A stretch of 64,000 bases of DNA from Corynebacterium urealyticum DSM 7109 (GCF_000069945.1 NC_010545.1:2305220-2369219); one strand, 5' to 3'. Shown: positions 16,934 through 26,279, numbered from the stretch's first letter. The notes: generated by a model not told the origin, from the letters alone. A program made the numbers and translations.

Positions 16934-17135
16934 GCGGTCGGGGCGAGCTAGGCGGGTCGAGCTAGCCGGATCTGGCTGCCCCTCCCCCTGTGTGCATTGC
17001 GCGCCGCAGCGCACACCCACTACCCCACCCGAGTTACGCTTCCCCGCTCGAGTGTGGCAGCGGGGTTTAGCTTTGTGGCCGGGATCTCTTAAGGTTGGGA
17101 GCTACCAGGAGTTTCACCGAAGGAAGAGGGTAATC

Positions 17136-17612
17136 GTGAGTACGTTGGGCCCGGAGCACCCGGAGAATCGCGCCGAGCTGCCACCAGAGGACCTTCCCCC
17201 GCAGACCGCCGGCCGCCCGAAACTCACCGAGCTCGATTACGAGGCCGATCCCCTCGCCCGCCTGGAGCGCAATAACCGCTCGACGAAGCAGGCGATCATC
17301 TACTTCTGCGCCGTCCCGGGCATCGCGGCGGTCCTCGCGTTGGGCACCGCGATTATCTCCCGCATCGTGGGCGGCCCTTATTGCGACGCCGATTCTTCCG
17401 CCTGGTTGTGCACCGAGGGATTCCGGCTGTTCTTCCACATCGCCCCAGCTCTGGTGTGCTTTTTCGGGCTCTTCGGCGCGGCGTATATCTGCTACTACAA
17501 GTGGAAGCGCCACCAGCGCTGGCGCCCGTGGATCGCGGTGATCTGGTTCATCATGCCCGTGGCGATCGGCTGGTCGGTCAACAGCGCGGCGATGCTGATC
17601 CTCAACGCCTAG
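17136..17612 (+). CDS. Three- or four-helix membrane protein of unknown function
   Basis: A 158-aa protein. The first ~50 residues are polar and acidic (PPEDLPPQTAGRPKLTELDYEAD). Then come hydrophobic segments AIIYFCAVPGIAAVLALGTAII, FFHIAPALVCFFGLFGAAYICYY and WIAVIWFIMPVAIGWSVNSAAML. A loop between the first two has two Cys (PYCDADSSAWLC) that could pair outside the membrane. GTG start 17136, preceded by AAGGAAGAGG. Convergent with leuS. I do not recognise a family with a known role. Confidence 0.8.
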   Translation: MSTLGPEHPENRAELPPEDLPPQTAGRPKLTELDYEADPLARLERNNRSTKQAIIYFCAVPGIAAVLALGTAIISRIVGGPYCDADSSAWLCTEGFRLFFHIAPALVCFFGLFGAAYICYYKWKRHQRWRPWIAVIWFIMPVAIGWSVNSAAMLILNA

Positions 17613-17695
17613 AACCCAGCCCCCGCCCCCACGGGCCAACGGGCCAACCCCCAACGGGCCCCGAAAAGGCAAGGCTCCAGCGCACCCCCAGATGC

Positions 17696-17727
17696 AGGCC
17701 GCCCGGTCCTCTCCCCGGGCGGCCTTT
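17696..17727 (+). terminator. Terminator between the membrane protein gene and leuS
   Basis: A perfect 11-bp stem AGGCCGCCCGG (17696-17706) / CCGGGCGGCCT (17714-17724) with a 7-base loop, then TTCG. It lies between convergent genes and may serve both. Confidence 0.75.
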
Positions 17728-17731
17728 CGCC

Positions 17732-20700
17732 TTACTTCGCGACGATATTGATCATGCGGCCCGGCACGACGATGACCTTCTGCACCGTCTTGCCCTCGAT
17801 GTGGCCCTGGACGGTCTCGTCGGCCAGTGCGGCGGCCTCCAGGTCCTCGCGGGAGGCATCGGCGGCGACCATGATGCGGGCGCGAACCTTGCCCATGATC
17901 TGAACCGGCATCTCGATCTGGTCGTCGACCAGCCAGTCCTCTTCCCACGCCGGGTATGGCACGAAGGCCACGGAGGCCTCGTCCTGGGTCAGGCCAGAAC
18001 CCTGACCTGCCCCGTCAGCCAGCAGGCCGGAGGCCGCAGCCCCGCCCAGCACCTGCCACAGCTCCTCGGCCAGGTGCGGGGCCACCGGGGCCAGCATCAG
18101 CGCCAGCGCCTCCGCCGCCGCACGCGGCACTGCAGCATCCGCCGCGGCACCCTGGGCGCCACCGGCACCAGCCGCGCCGTACTGCTTCGTCAGGTAGTTG
18201 ACCAGCTCGATCAGCTTCGCGACGGCCGTGTTGTTGTGCAGGTTGGTGTAGTCCTCGTGGACACCCGCCAGCGCGCGGTTCACCGCACGGCGGTCCTCAT
18301 CCGGCAGCGAGGCCAGCGTGTTGACGTCCTCATCGACGGCGGCCTTGCCGGACGTCTCGTCCACGACCAGGCGCCAGGCGCGCTGCAGGAAACGCTGCGC
18401 GCCGACGACGTCCTTCGTCGCCCACGGGCGGGAGGTATCCAGCGGCCCCATGGACATCTCGTAGACGCGCAGGGTGTCCGCGCCGTAGTTATCGCAGATC
18501 TCGTCCGGGGAGACGGAGTTCTTCAGGGACTTGCCCATCTTCCCGTACTCCTGCTGGACCGGGGTTTCCTCGCCGGTCTCCGGGTTGACGTGCACGAATG
18601 CGCCGTCGCGCTCCACGACCTCCGCGGCCGGCATGTACACGCCGCGGGAATCGGTGTAGGCGTAGGCCTGGATGTAGCCCTGGTTGAACAGGCGGTGGTA
18701 CGGCTCGAAGGAGCTGACCACGCCCAGGTCGAAGAGCACCTTGTGCCAGAAGCGGGAGTACAGCAGGTGCAGCACCGCGTGCTCCACGCCGCCGACGTAC
18801 AGGTCCACACCACCGGAGGGGTTGCCCTCGCGCGGGCCGACCCAGTAGCGCTCGTTGTCGATGTCTACCAGCGCGTTCTCGTTATTCGGGTCGATGTAGC
18901 GCAGCTGGTACCAGGAGGAACCGGCCCACTGCGGCATGACGTTCGCGTCGCGGTAGTAGGTCTGCGTGCCACGGCCATCGCCGAGGTCCAGCTCGACCTC
19001 GATCCACTCGCGGGCCTTCGCCAGCGGGGGCTGCGGCTCGGTGTCCTGGTCCTCCGGGTCGAAGGCGACCGGCTTGTAGTCCTCGACCTCCGGCAGCTCC
19101 ACCGGGAGCATGTCCTCCGGCAGCGGGTGGGCGACACCGTCGGCGTCGTAGACGATGGGGAAGGGCTCGCCCCAGTAACGCTGGCGGGCGAACAGCCAGT
19201 CGCGCAGCTTGAACTGCACCTTGCCGTGGCCGTAGCCCTTCTCCTCGAGCCAGTCGGTGGTGGTGGCCTTCGCCTCTGCCAGGGCGAGGCCGTTGATGTC
19301 CAGACCCTCGGCGTTTGCGCTGTTCACGGCCTTGCCGCCCTCGGTGTAGGCGGCGGTGAGCTGGCCGTCCTCGCCCTTCTCGCCGCCGGCGACGACCTCG
19401 CGGATCGGCAGGCCGAAGGCGGTGGCGAAGTCGAAGTCGCGCTCGTCGTGTGCCGGGACCGCCATGATGGCGCCGGTGCCGTAGCCCATGAGGACGTAGT
19501 CGGCGATGAAGACGGGCACCTGCTCGCCGTTGACCGGGTTGGTGGCGTACGCGCCGGTGAACACACCGGTCTTTTCCTTGTTCTCCTGGCGCTCCAGGTC
19601 GGACTTCGCGGCGATGGACGCGCGGTAGGCGGCGACGGCCTCGGATGGGCTGTTCTTGCCGAAGGTCCAGCGCTCATCGGCGTCGGCGTAGGCGGCCTGC
19701 GGGGAGCCGGCGGCGTCCTCAGCTGCGGAAACGAGGGTGTCGACGAGCTTGTGCTCAGGGGCGAGCACCATGTACGTCGCACCGAAGAGGGTGTCCGGGC
19801 GGGTGGTGAAGACCTCGATCGGGCCCGCCGCGGAGGAAAACGCGAGCTGCGCGCCGCGGGAACGGCCGATCCAGTTGCGCTGCATGGACTTGACCTTCTC
19901 CGGCCAGTCGAGGAATTCCAGGTCCTCGAGCAGGCGGTCGGAGTAGGCGGTTATGCGCATCATCCACTGCTGGAGGTTCTTGCGGAAGACCGGGAAGTTG
20001 CCGCGCTCGGAGCGGCCCTCGGCGGTGACCTCCTCGTTCGCCAGCACGGTGCCCAGGCCCGGGCACCAGTTGACGGTGGAGTTGGAGCGGTAGACCAGGC
20101 GGTAGCCGTCGATGATCTCCTGGCGCTCGGCTTCGGTCTTCTCGGCCCAGTCGGCGTGCTCGGCCTCGAGCTTCGGGATGAGCTCGGAGATCGGGCGGGC
20201 GCGGCCCTTCAGCTTGGCTGGGTAGCCCGGCGCGGGGTCGGCCTCCGGGTCGAACCAGGAGTTGTAGATCTTGAGGAAGATCCACTGGGTCCAGCGGTAG
20301 AACTCGCGGTCAGTGGTGGCGACGGCGCGGCGTTTATCGTGGCCAAGCCCCAGGCGGCCCAGCTGGCGCTCCATGTTCTCGATATTGGCCATGGTGGTGG
20401 TGCGCGGGTGGGTGCCGGTCTGGACGGCGTACTGCTCGGCGGGCAGGCCGAAGGCGTCGTAGCCGAGGGTGTGGAGCACGTTCTTGCCGGTCATGCGCTG
20501 GAAGCGTGCATAGACATCGGTGGCGATGTAGCCCAGCGGGTGGCCGACGTGCAGCCCGGCGCCGGAGGGGTAGGGGAACATGTCCTGCACGAAGATGCGG
20601 TCTTCCGGCAGCTTCTGGCCGTCTTCGGCGAGGTCGCCGACGGGGTTGGGGGCGTTGAAGGTGCCGTGGTCGGCCCAGTGCTTCTGCCACCGCTGCTCGA

Positions 20701-20767
20701 TATCCGCGGCGAGCGCGGGGGAGTAGCGGTACGGGGTCTGGTCGGACGTGTCAGCTGGGGTGTTCAT
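17732..20767 (-). CDS. leuS: Leucyl-tRNA synthetase
   Basis: A 1011-aa class I synthetase that charges tRNA-Leu. The HIGH box is [10 protein letters not shown] (about residue 72) and the KMSKS loop reads KMGKS (about residue 744), a usual substitution in some actinobacteria. Between them lies the CP1 editing domain (residues ~250-450), with [11 protein letters not shown] and V-P-A-H-D-E-R-D. The length is above the usual ~870 aa of E. coli but normal for corynebacteria. A C-terminal anticodon-binding region contains a low-complexity Ala/Gly stretch ([16 protein letters not shown]). Divergent from the SdpI-like gene with 40 bases between the starts. Confidence 0.97.
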   Translation of the reverse strand: MNTPADTSDQTPYRYSPALAADIEQRWQKHWADHGTFNAPNPVGDLAEDGQKLPEDRIFVQDMFPYPSGAGLHVGHPLGYIATDVYARFQRMTGKNVLHTLGYDAFGLPAEQYAVQTGTHPRTTTMANIENMERQLGRLGLGHDKRRAVATTDREFYRWTQWIFLKIYNSWFDPEADPAPGYPAKLKGRARPISELIPKLEAEHADWAEKTEAERQEIIDGYRLVYRSNSTVNWCPGLGTVLANEEVTAEGRSERGNFPVFRKNLQQWMMRITAYSDRLLEDLEFLDWPEKVKSMQRNWIGRSRGAQLAFSSAAGPIEVFTTRPDTLFGATYMVLAPEHKLVDTLVSAAEDAAGSPQAAYADADERWTFGKNSPSEAVAAYRASIAAKSDLERQENKEKTGVFTGAYATNPVNGEQVPVFIADYVLMGYGTGAIMAVPAHDERDFDFATAFGLPIREVVAGGEKGEDGQLTAAYTEGGKAVNSANAEGLDINGLALAEAKATTTDWLEEKGYGHGKVQFKLRDWLFARQRYWGEPFPIVYDADGVAHPLPEDMLPVELPEVEDYKPVAFDPEDQDTEPQPPLAKAREWIEVELDLGDGRGTQTYYRDANVMPQWAGSSWYQLRYIDPNNENALVDIDNERYWVGPREGNPSGGVDLYVGGVEHAVLHLLYSRFWHKVLFDLGVVSSFEPYHRLFNQGYIQAYAYTDSRGVYMPAAEVVERDGAFVHVNPETGEETPVQQEYGKMGKSLKNSVSPDEICDNYGADTLRVYEMSMGPLDTSRPWATKDVVGAQRFLQRAWRLVVDETSGKAAVDEDVNTLASLPDEDRRAVNRALAGVHEDYTNLHNNTAVAKLIELVNYLTKQYGAAGAGGAQGAAADAAVPRAAAEALALMLAPVAPHLAEELWQVLGGAAASGLLADGAGQGSGLTQDEASVAFVPYPAWEEDWLVDDQIEMPVQIMGKVRARIMVAADASREDLEAAALADETVQGHIEGKTVQKVIVVPGRMINIVAK

Positions 20768-20807
20768 GGTTGGTCATTCTAATAGACGGGGTAATAGACT
20801 GAACCGC

Positions 20808-21440
20808 ATGATCGTGCTCACCATCCTGCTGGTTATTCTCGCCCTCGCTGTTCTGACGGTGGGGCTGCTCGGCTTTCTTGAGAAACTGCCTGGTAACGGG
20901 GTGGTTGGCCTGCGTATTCCGGAGGTTCGGAAGTCCTCCGAGAACTGGGTTTTGGCGCACAAGATCGCGGGCCCGGCGTGGATGGGTGCGGGTGCGGCAC
21001 TGCTGGGCGCTGCGTTGTTGACGACGGGGATCGGCGGCTGGATGTGGCTGGTCTTCGCGCTGTTGATCGTGGGGGCGCTGTTCCTGATTGGGATGGGTTC
21101 TGCGATGGCGGCGTCCACGATGGCTCGCCTGGAGCACGTGCGTGGTCAGGAGGCCGAGGAGGCCCGGTCCGCTGCGGGTTGCTGTTCCTCTGGTTCTTCT
21201 TCCAACGACGACGCCTCGGCTGGCGGTTGTGAACCGTCGGCGGAGGAATGTGCGTCGGGGAATGCGTGCGGTAGCTGCTCGCTCAATGGCGCATGCGAAG
21301 GCGGGGGAGCGGCCTTCGACGCAGGTCGGGACGCCGGTTCTGGTGCTGGTGCTGGGCAGGGCGCTCAGCAGGCGGCGGCGAAGCCTGCGCTGGATCTGGA
21401 TGCGGCACGGCGCGCGGTGGCGGAGCAGGACCGCCGCTAG
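20808..21440 (+). CDS. SdpI family membrane protein with Cys-rich tail
   Basis: A 210-aa protein. The N-terminal ~110 residues have three hydrophobic helices and the SdpI/YhfL motif G-L-R-I-P-E-V-R-K-S-S-E-N-W-V-L-A-H-K, the family hallmark; SdpI itself is an immunity and sensor protein in Bacillus. The C-terminal ~90 residues are unusual: a Ser/Gly/Ala-rich stretch with a cluster of eight Cys (GCCSSG, GGC, EEC, NACGSC, GAC). Start at ATG 20808; an AT-rich TAATAG lies 10 bases upstream and the transcript may be almost leaderless. The target is unknown. Confidence 0.85.
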   Translation: MIVLTILLVILALAVLTVGLLGFLEKLPGNGVVGLRIPEVRKSSENWVLAHKIAGPAWMGAGAALLGAALLTTGIGGWMWLVFALLIVGALFLIGMGSAMAASTMARLEHVRGQEAEEARSAAGCCSSGSSSNDDASAGGCEPSAEECASGNACGSCSLNGACEGGGAAFDAGRDAGSGAGAGQGAQQAAAKPALDLDAARRAVAEQDRR

Positions 21441-21471
21441 GGGTTAACGCGGGTACACCTTAGCGCGCAGA

Positions 21472-22035
21472 CTAGCGGAGGTTCGCGCGCTTCAACTTGG
21501 GTCGCGCGATGGAAAAAATCACTAGCGAATAGGCGCTCGCGGCAAGCGTGACCCACAGCGTGGGCTTCCAAAAAAGCGGCAGGAACTTTGCTGGTAGGGC
21601 CACGATCAATAGACACTGCGCAAAGGCCAGAAAGAGTGTCGCGCTCAGCGCATGTAGTGGGGGCTGCACAAGACTTAAGGTCCAGAAGCAGGCCAGACTC
21701 AAGGCGCTAAACTGCCACAAGCCTGCGTTTCCGAACGAGGCGAGCAGAACCAGTGGGAGATACGCAGCACCGAGAAAGGCATAATCCTGTGTCTTCCACG
21801 ACCGGGGGCTGTATTCCTCCCACACCGCGAGGTCGCTGGTGTAGAAGAGCACAACAGCACTGAGAAACAGCAACGCAAAGACGACATTGAACGGCACAAC
21901 AGCGCCGTACGTGCCATCAACCCACGGCAAGGGTATTGCTGTTGTCCCCAGAACAATGGCGCCGCATACAGCGATCGCAATTAGACCAAAGGCCTGGGGG
22001 ACACGGTGGCCACGAAGGTACAGCTTGGTCATCAC
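21472..22035 (-). CDS. Membrane protein, last gene of the exporter-like operon
   Basis: A 187-aa protein with about six hydrophobic helices (e.g. AFGLIAIAVCGAIVLGTTAIPL, VVFALLFLSAVVLFY, AYLPLVLLASFG, LWVTLAASAYSLVIFSI) and a basic C-terminal end (RPKLKRANLR). It overlaps the upstream membrane gene by 4 bases and is the fourth gene of the unit. It may be a second permease half or an immunity protein. No family recognised. GC content looks lower than in the flanking housekeeping genes. Confidence 0.75.
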   Translation of the reverse strand: MMTKLYLRGHRVPQAFGLIAIAVCGAIVLGTTAIPLPWVDGTYGAVVPFNVVFALLFLSAVVLFYTSDLAVWEEYSPRSWKTQDYAFLGAAYLPLVLLASFGNAGLWQFSALSLACFWTLSLVQPPLHALSATLFLAFAQCLLIVALPAKFLPLFWKPTLWVTLAASAYSLVIFSIARPKLKRANLR

Positions 22036-23216
22036 GACGCCACGCAGCCCTCGTTGACCTTGCTAATGAGCGCCTCATGATCGAGCTCTTGCCGAAGGTG
22101 ACCCGATGGCTCCAACACCAAGCGCTTGAGGTCATCAGGGGAGACCCCGTCAAAGGCATCGGCGACCGGCACGGGCCCGTCCTCGCCGAACCAGCAGCTC
22201 GGGGTGCGGCGTAGTGCGTCATCTGCCTGAAGATGCTGCAGGATGAGCACGAGTTCAACCGTGTCGGGGTCGGTGGATCGCACAAGGAGATATTGCTGTG
22301 GTTGCTCCTTCTGCAGGTCTTCCGGTGCAGCTGAGCTGTGTATGTCCCACAGGGACGCCTGCGGCTTGCCGAGAGAGCTCAGCACATCACGATTAGCAGC
22401 CACGACCTCCTCGGGCGTTTCGGGCCATAAACACTGGCTATCGCTGCAGACCAAGTCTTTCTCAGACCTTTGGACGGTCACGTCATAACCAGCCCCTGCA
22501 ACTTGCGAATAGCTAGCAAACCCTCCCAACAGCGCAACGGCTACTCCAGCGGCCACGGCGGCGGTCGTTCCTCGACACCCGGAGCTACCGACATAAATGA
22601 GCACCCACGCTGCCATGAGCAATGCGGCGAGCATCGTGGCACTCGCCGCCACGAAGGAGGAGTTCAGTTCGCGGTCAATACCGCAGCACAGCCCTGCAGT
22701 CTGGCCGAACATGTAGCGCCATTCAGGCTGCGACAGTGCCGGCGGGTAAGCCTGCAGAACAAAGCTCAGGAACATTGCCACGGGCAAGGCGATCAGGCTT
22801 GGAAGATAGAGGCCGCATGCCGTACCGAGTGAAGCCCAAACGAGCGCATGCAGCGCGATAATCAACACGCCTTGCGGCCAGGCCCTGGAGCCGAATCCAT
22901 CGTTGAGAACAAAATGTAGAGTGACGAGCAAAAATGCAATCAGCTGGAGTGGAGCAATCGACCGCAACCATACTTTCCCGGCATAACGTGGCCTGCCCAG
23001 CTGAGTCAGGATTTCGCGAAACCGGGACGCCTCCCACGCGCTCAGGAACCCAAGCAAGGGCCCCAGGACAATGAACAACTGCCAAGACTTATGGAGCGTG
23101 GCTTGCGGGGAACTCGGGTAGGTTTCAGCACCCTCGATGCTGATGTTGAGCCACAAGCTGACAGCGAAACCCACGAGAACGATTAGCGCATTTCGAAGTA
23201 ACGCTTTTCTCATCAC
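22032..23216 (-). CDS. ABC-2-like permease with large extracytoplasmic C-terminal domain
   Basis: A 394-aa membrane protein. Six or seven helices fill residues 1-245 (NALIVLVGFAVSLWL, LFIVLGPLLGFLSAW, LIALPVAMFLSFVL and others). A soluble ~150-residue domain after the last helix has three Cys (VCSDSQC, SCWFG) and an acidic, Gln-rich character; the topology puts it outside. It overlaps the ATPase gene by 4 bases and so is very likely that ATPase's membrane partner. The layout resembles actinobacterial ABC permeases with a C-terminal DUF7224-like domain, but I cannot verify the match. Confidence 0.75.
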   Translation of the reverse strand: MMRKALLRNALIVLVGFAVSLWLNISIEGAETYPSSPQATLHKSWQLFIVLGPLLGFLSAWEASRFREILTQLGRPRYAGKVWLRSIAPLQLIAFLLVTLHFVLNDGFGSRAWPQGVLIIALHALVWASLGTACGLYLPSLIALPVAMFLSFVLQAYPPALSQPEWRYMFGQTAGLCCGIDRELNSSFVAASATMLAALLMAAWVLIYVGSSGCRGTTAAVAAGVAVALLGGFASYSQVAGAGYDVTVQRSEKDLVCSDSQCLWPETPEEVVAANRDVLSSLGKPQASLWDIHSSAAPEDLQKEQPQQYLLVRSTDPDTVELVLILQHLQADDALRRTPSCWFGEDGPVPVADAFDGVSPDDLKRLVLEPSGHLRQELDHEALISKVNEGCVAS

Positions 23217-23941
23217 GCCTCCGACCGGTGGACGGCAGACAACTGCAGAACAGTGGGGGAGATAGGTTCTCCTCGCCAGGTCGTATCGGAGGCGTCAGTT
23301 CGGTCATCACTGAAGCCAATGAAGTCGTCGATTCGCCCCTGAAATGCGAGACAGCCATGATCTAACACGATGACCTGCTCAAATGGTTCGCCGACTTCCA
23401 AGGGCTGGTGGCTGGAAACCCACAACCGGATGCCTCGGTTGATGACGTCGCGATAGAGCTGCCGTAGCTCCTGCTTCGCGATTGGGTCCAGAGTCGCACT
23501 GGGTTCGTCGAGTAACAGCCAGCGCGCCTGAGAATTCAAGGCGGCGGCCAGCTGGAGCTTCGCCTGCTGCCCACCGCTCAGCTGTCGACATTCCTGGCGG
23601 GTTACATCTCCCTGCAAACCCACGAACTCGGCCCAGGTGAGGGCGTCCTTCTGGGCCTGTCGCATGGGAGCCCCTTGCAGCCAACCGACGTAAGAAATGT
23701 AATCCGCCACGTTAAAACCGCTGATGGGCATGAACTTTTGGGCAACGTAGACGGTGCCATCCGCGCTGGGCAGCTTCCCTCGTTGCAGTTTGAATTGTCC
23801 AGCGAGGCAGCGCAACATGGTCGTTTTACCTGCTCCGTTGACACCGAGAACGACTGTGGCAGCATCGTTGATGGCGAGATCGCGGATGTCGATCCGTTGG
23901 GTACTCTGCGGGTAGGCGAAGCGGAAAGAGGCTGTAGGCAT
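23213..23941 (-). CDS. ABC transporter ATP-binding protein of the exporter-like operon
   Basis: A 242-aa ABC ATPase. Walker A is GVNGAGKTT, the Q-loop is VYVAQKF, the signature is LSGGQQAKLQLAAAL, Walker B is RWLLLDEPSATLDP and the H-loop is LWVSSHQP. Start set at ATG 23939-23941: it lies only 11 bases after the stop of the secreted-protein gene, and the frame beyond it overlaps that gene. The C-terminus overlaps the permease start (ATGA), so subunits should be made in balance. Acts at the cytoplasmic face of the membrane. Substrate unknown; the secreted 138-aa protein or an attacker are candidates. Confidence 0.88.
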   Translation of the reverse strand: MPTASFRFAYPQSTQRIDIRDLAINDAATVVLGVNGAGKTTMLRCLAGQFKLQRGKLPSADGTVYVAQKFMPISGFNVADYISYVGWLQGAPMRQAQKDALTWAEFVGLQGDVTRQECRQLSGGQQAKLQLAAALNSQARWLLLDEPSATLDPIAKQELRQLYRDVINRGIRLWVSSHQPLEVGEPFEQVIVLDHGCLAFQGRIDDFIGFSDDRTDASDTTWRGEPISPTVLQLSAVHRSEA

Positions 23942-23952
23942 GGAGTGGCAAT

Positions 23953-24369
23953 CTAAAAGTAGAGGTTCATGATGCGGGCGCTGGTTGTCTGGTAATCCCG
24001 TGACTTTACTTGCCAGTAATACTTCGCATGACCAGGGAATCCCCACGACGCTCGGTACGGCTTTTTAAAGCAATTAGAGACATTTCGAAGCCCCATGTTG
24101 ACATCTGGCTGGAGTCGCCGAACTTTCTTCAACATCAACTCAAGGTACGGGGTAGCCCCGGGGGCATTGGAAGTACAATCGATCAACCCTGCCTGCACTG
24201 CATGCGCACCCACATGGTTTACGCGCTGCGATTGAAAACCGGTGCGAACGCGCTCAAGTCGTGTATTGATGACGCTAGCGTCGGCAGGGGCGGCAACGAG
24301 GCTTGTTGACAAAGCCAGGGCTGCGGCAACCGCGGTTACCCCTCGCCGGTTCTGCATAATTTTACGCAT
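23953..24369 (-). CDS. Secreted 138-aa protein, possible bacteriocin or effector
   Basis: A small exported protein. The signal peptide is MRKIMQNRRGVTAVAAALAL...APADA with cleavage likely after about residue 31. The mature part of ~107 residues is basic, has two Cys (LIDCTSNAPG and NVSNCFKKP) that could form one disulfide, and ends in an aromatic segment (SWGFPGHAKYYWQ...MNLYF). I recognise no family. The first gene of a four-gene unit with an ABC ATPase and two membrane proteins, a layout seen in lactococcin-972-type bacteriocin loci, but the mature sequence does not match that family. Start at ATG 24369 with GGAGAGG upstream. Confidence 0.75.
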   Translation of the reverse strand: MRKIMQNRRGVTAVAAALALSTSLVAAPADASVINTRLERVRTGFQSQRVNHVGAHAVQAGLIDCTSNAPGATPYLELMLKKVRRLQPDVNMGLRNVSNCFKKPYRASWGFPGHAKYYWQVKSRDYQTTSARIMNLYF

Positions 24370-24415
24370 GTATTCCTCTCCGAAATCGTACGGACCGCAA
24401 CTCTATCCCTCCTCA

Positions 24416-24421
24416 ATTGTA
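24416..24421 (-). promoter_or_regulatory. Candidate -10 box for the secreted-protein operon
   Basis: TACAAT on the minus strand, 47 bases before the first start codon, in an AT-rich stretch. No -35 box with correct spacing is clear. Confidence 0.4.
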
Positions 24422-24540
24422 CTATTGATAGATTACCCAACCAGGGGTATCGCGTGCCCGGAATCTGCGGCTTCTGTAATGCACCTGTGGCGTTGGCCAC
24501 CCCCTTCCGAGACAACCCCAGGCAAGCCCGGGGCGTCTTC

Positions 24541-24546
24541 TAGACT
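24541..24546 (+). promoter_or_regulatory. -10 box of leaderless rbsK
   Basis: TAGACT ends 7 bases before the rbsK ATG, which puts transcription start at or next to the A of the ATG. Confidence 0.55.
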
Positions 24547-24553
24547 GTGAGGC

Positions 24554-25594
24554 ATGAACCCCGGTAAGAACCCGAACACCGCGCCCACCGACGCGGCGAA
24601 CACTCCTGCATCCGTCGACGCGAACAGCAACGCTGCGCCTGCCGTCCTCGTGTGCGGCAGCATCAACGTCGACACCTTCGTGGGCCTCGATGAGTTCCCG
24701 CACCCCGGCGAGACCATCATCGGCCGCCGCGGGCTGCAGGGACTCGGCGGCAAGGGCGCGAACCAGGCCGTCGCCTCCGCCCGCATGGGCGTGGAGACGA
24801 TCCTGCTGGGTGCCGTGGGGGAGACCAGCGCCGATAACCCCAACCAGCCGCTCGATCCGCTGGCGCTGCTGGCGATCAAGGAGCTCGACGAGCACGGGGT
24901 GAACACCGCCCACATCGCCCGCACCAACCAGCCCACCGGCCAGGCGTTCATCATGAACGACGCGTCGGGCGAGAACATCATCATCGTCACCTCCGGGGCC
25001 AACGAGCTGACCAGCCCGGCTGAGCTGACGGGCCTGGCCACCGAGCTGGCCGATGAGCGCCCCATCCCGGTTGTGCTGGCCCAAGGCGAGCTCACCCCGG
25101 AGCACTCCGCGGAACTGCCCGCGTTGGCCGAGGCCATCGGGGCCCGGCTGATCCTGAACCTCGCACCGGTGACGACGAAGGACGCCGACCTGGTCGCGGC
25201 GTCCGACCCGATCATTCTCAACGAGCTGGAGGCCGCGGACATCACCGGGCTGCCCCGCGAAACCCCCACCGAGGAGCTCTTCGCCGCGCTCGAGGACCTC
25301 GCCCGCACCTGCGTGGTCACCCTGGGCCCGGCGGGCGCGGCCGTCATCGACGAGGACGGGGTCACGCGCGTGCCCGCCCCGCAGATGGAGAACATCGTGG
25401 ACACCACGGGTGCCGGGGATGCGTTCTGTGGCACGCTCGCGGCCGAGGTAGCCACCGGTTCCTCCCTGGTGGACGCCACCCGCGTGGCTGTTGCGGCCGG
25501 GTCCTTGGCGACCCAGAAGGCCGGCGCGGCGGCGTCGTACGCGACGGAAGCAGAGATCCGCGACCTGGCGTTGGGACAGGAAAACCGCAGCTAG
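24554..25594 (+). CDS. rbsK: Ribokinase (PfkB family)
   Basis: A 346-aa sugar kinase that phosphorylates ribose. It has the N-terminal strand VLVCGSINVDTFVGLDEFP, the G-L-G-G-K-G-A-N-Q-A-V-A motif and the C-terminal signature DTTGAGDAFCGTLAA with catalytic Asp. A ~30-residue Asn/Ala/Thr-rich extension precedes the fold. The neighbouring nucleoside hydrolase and MFS gene match the uridine-use set (rbsK1-uriT-uriH) of C. glutamicum; no uriR is present. The last 75 bases are repeated as a remnant at 26280. Convergent with the cadD-like remnant, whose stop overlaps its own. Confidence 0.93.
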   Translation: MNPGKNPNTAPTDAANTPASVDANSNAAPAVLVCGSINVDTFVGLDEFPHPGETIIGRRGLQGLGGKGANQAVASARMGVETILLGAVGETSADNPNQPLDPLALLAIKELDEHGVNTAHIARTNQPTGQAFIMNDASGENIIIVTSGANELTSPAELTGLATELADERPIPVVLAQGELTPEHSAELPALAEAIGARLILNLAPVTTKDADLVAASDPIILNELEAADITGLPRETPTEELFAALEDLARTCVVTLGPAGAAVIDEDGVTRVPAPQMENIVDTTGAGDAFCGTLAAEVATGSSLVDATRVAVAAGSLATQKAGAAASYATEAEIRDLALGQENRS

Positions 25595-25636
25595 AGGCCG
25601 AAAGTGTAGCCCTGGACTAGGATCACCACGCCCAGG
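25519..25636. repeat. 118-bp direct repeat, copy A
   Basis: Matches 26280-26397 without gaps, offset 761 bases, with about eleven mismatches by eye, all in the last two-thirds. It covers the rbsK 3' end and the end of the convergent cadD-like remnant. With copy B it brackets an inserted segment. Confidence 0.9.
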
Positions 25637-25735
25637 CCTTCCATGCAGCCTTCAGGCCATCGACCAGCGGAATCAGACCGAAATAGGGGATCGCGCTGGG
25701 CGGCAGGAAGGCACCCGCACCGGCGACGACAGCCA
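25591..25735 (-). pseudogene. CadD-like transporter remnant A
   Basis: On the minus strand the frame reads A-V-V-A-G-A-G-A-F-L-P-P-S-A-I-P-Y-F-G-L-I-P-L and then G-L-K-A-A-W-K-A, a middle-region pattern of CadD-type cadmium transporters. A different frame reads L-G-V-V-I-L-V-Q-G-Y-T-F-G-L to a stop at 25591, the family's last helix. The join lies near 25636, so the gene has an internal deletion and a frame change. The family name is from memory of the pattern. Confidence 0.5.
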
Positions 25736-25788
25736 ATCAATCCCAATCGCCATCTGCTTACCCCAAATACTCAAAGCAGAATGCCGAT

Positions 25789-26163
25789 CTAACCGCATAA
25801 ATCCCTTTTATCTTCAAGGGGAGATAATAGGCTGAAAAAATCTAATGTCTGAGAATTATTCAGCGCATACAGCACGCAGCTATACACTTCGTCACTCAGT
25901 TCATCTAAATCTGAAACATTGGCACTCGCGCTGAATGAAATAGCGACCGTATTAACCTCAGTCGCATCCGGACTTCTTCCATCATCCCCCGTCGGAAGCT
26001 CTAAATTATATTCATTCTCTCGGTCAACCCCTTGAACGCAGTCAATTATTTCCATTACCATGGGACTATTTTTCAACGCCCTCAGTAACCGTGACTTGAT
26101 TACGCTAAACCTTTGTGGGGAACACCTAACGTTGAGCTCCTCTTCAAATAATTGTGTCGTCAA
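25789..26163 (-). CDS. Orphan 124-aa protein in inserted segment
   Basis: A small acidic, soluble protein (LFEEELNVRC..., then NTVAISFSASANVSDLDELSDEVYSCVLYALNN), with no signal peptide or membrane helix. TTG start at 26163 with AAGGA 9 bases before it. The base composition is clearly more AT-rich than the surroundings, and it lies inside the repeat-bracketed insert, so it was probably acquired. It could be an orphan immunity-type protein, but no family is recognised. Confidence 0.55.
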   Translation of the reverse strand: MTTQLFEEELNVRCSPQRFSVIKSRLLRALKNSPMVMEIIDCVQGVDRENEYNLELPTGDDGRSPDATEVNTVAISFSASANVSDLDELSDEVYSCVLYALNNSQTLDFFSLLSPLEDKRDLCG

Positions 26164-26279
26164 CTCCCTCAGTCCTTAATACAATAGGCGGATGAAGATT
26201 AACTTAGACCTTATGGCAACATCTTCTTTCGTCGTAGATGTTCTAGCACCAGCCTGAGAACCAGGCCACCGACCCCCGG

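Noticed and set aside
17381..20782. A 1133-codon plus-strand frame
   Set aside because: Antisense to leuS, which has all family motifs.
23953..24369. Lactococcin 972 family bacteriocin
   Set aside because: The locus layout is similar (secreted protein, membrane proteins, ABC ATPase), but the mature sequence lacks that family's pattern. Kept as an unknown secreted protein.
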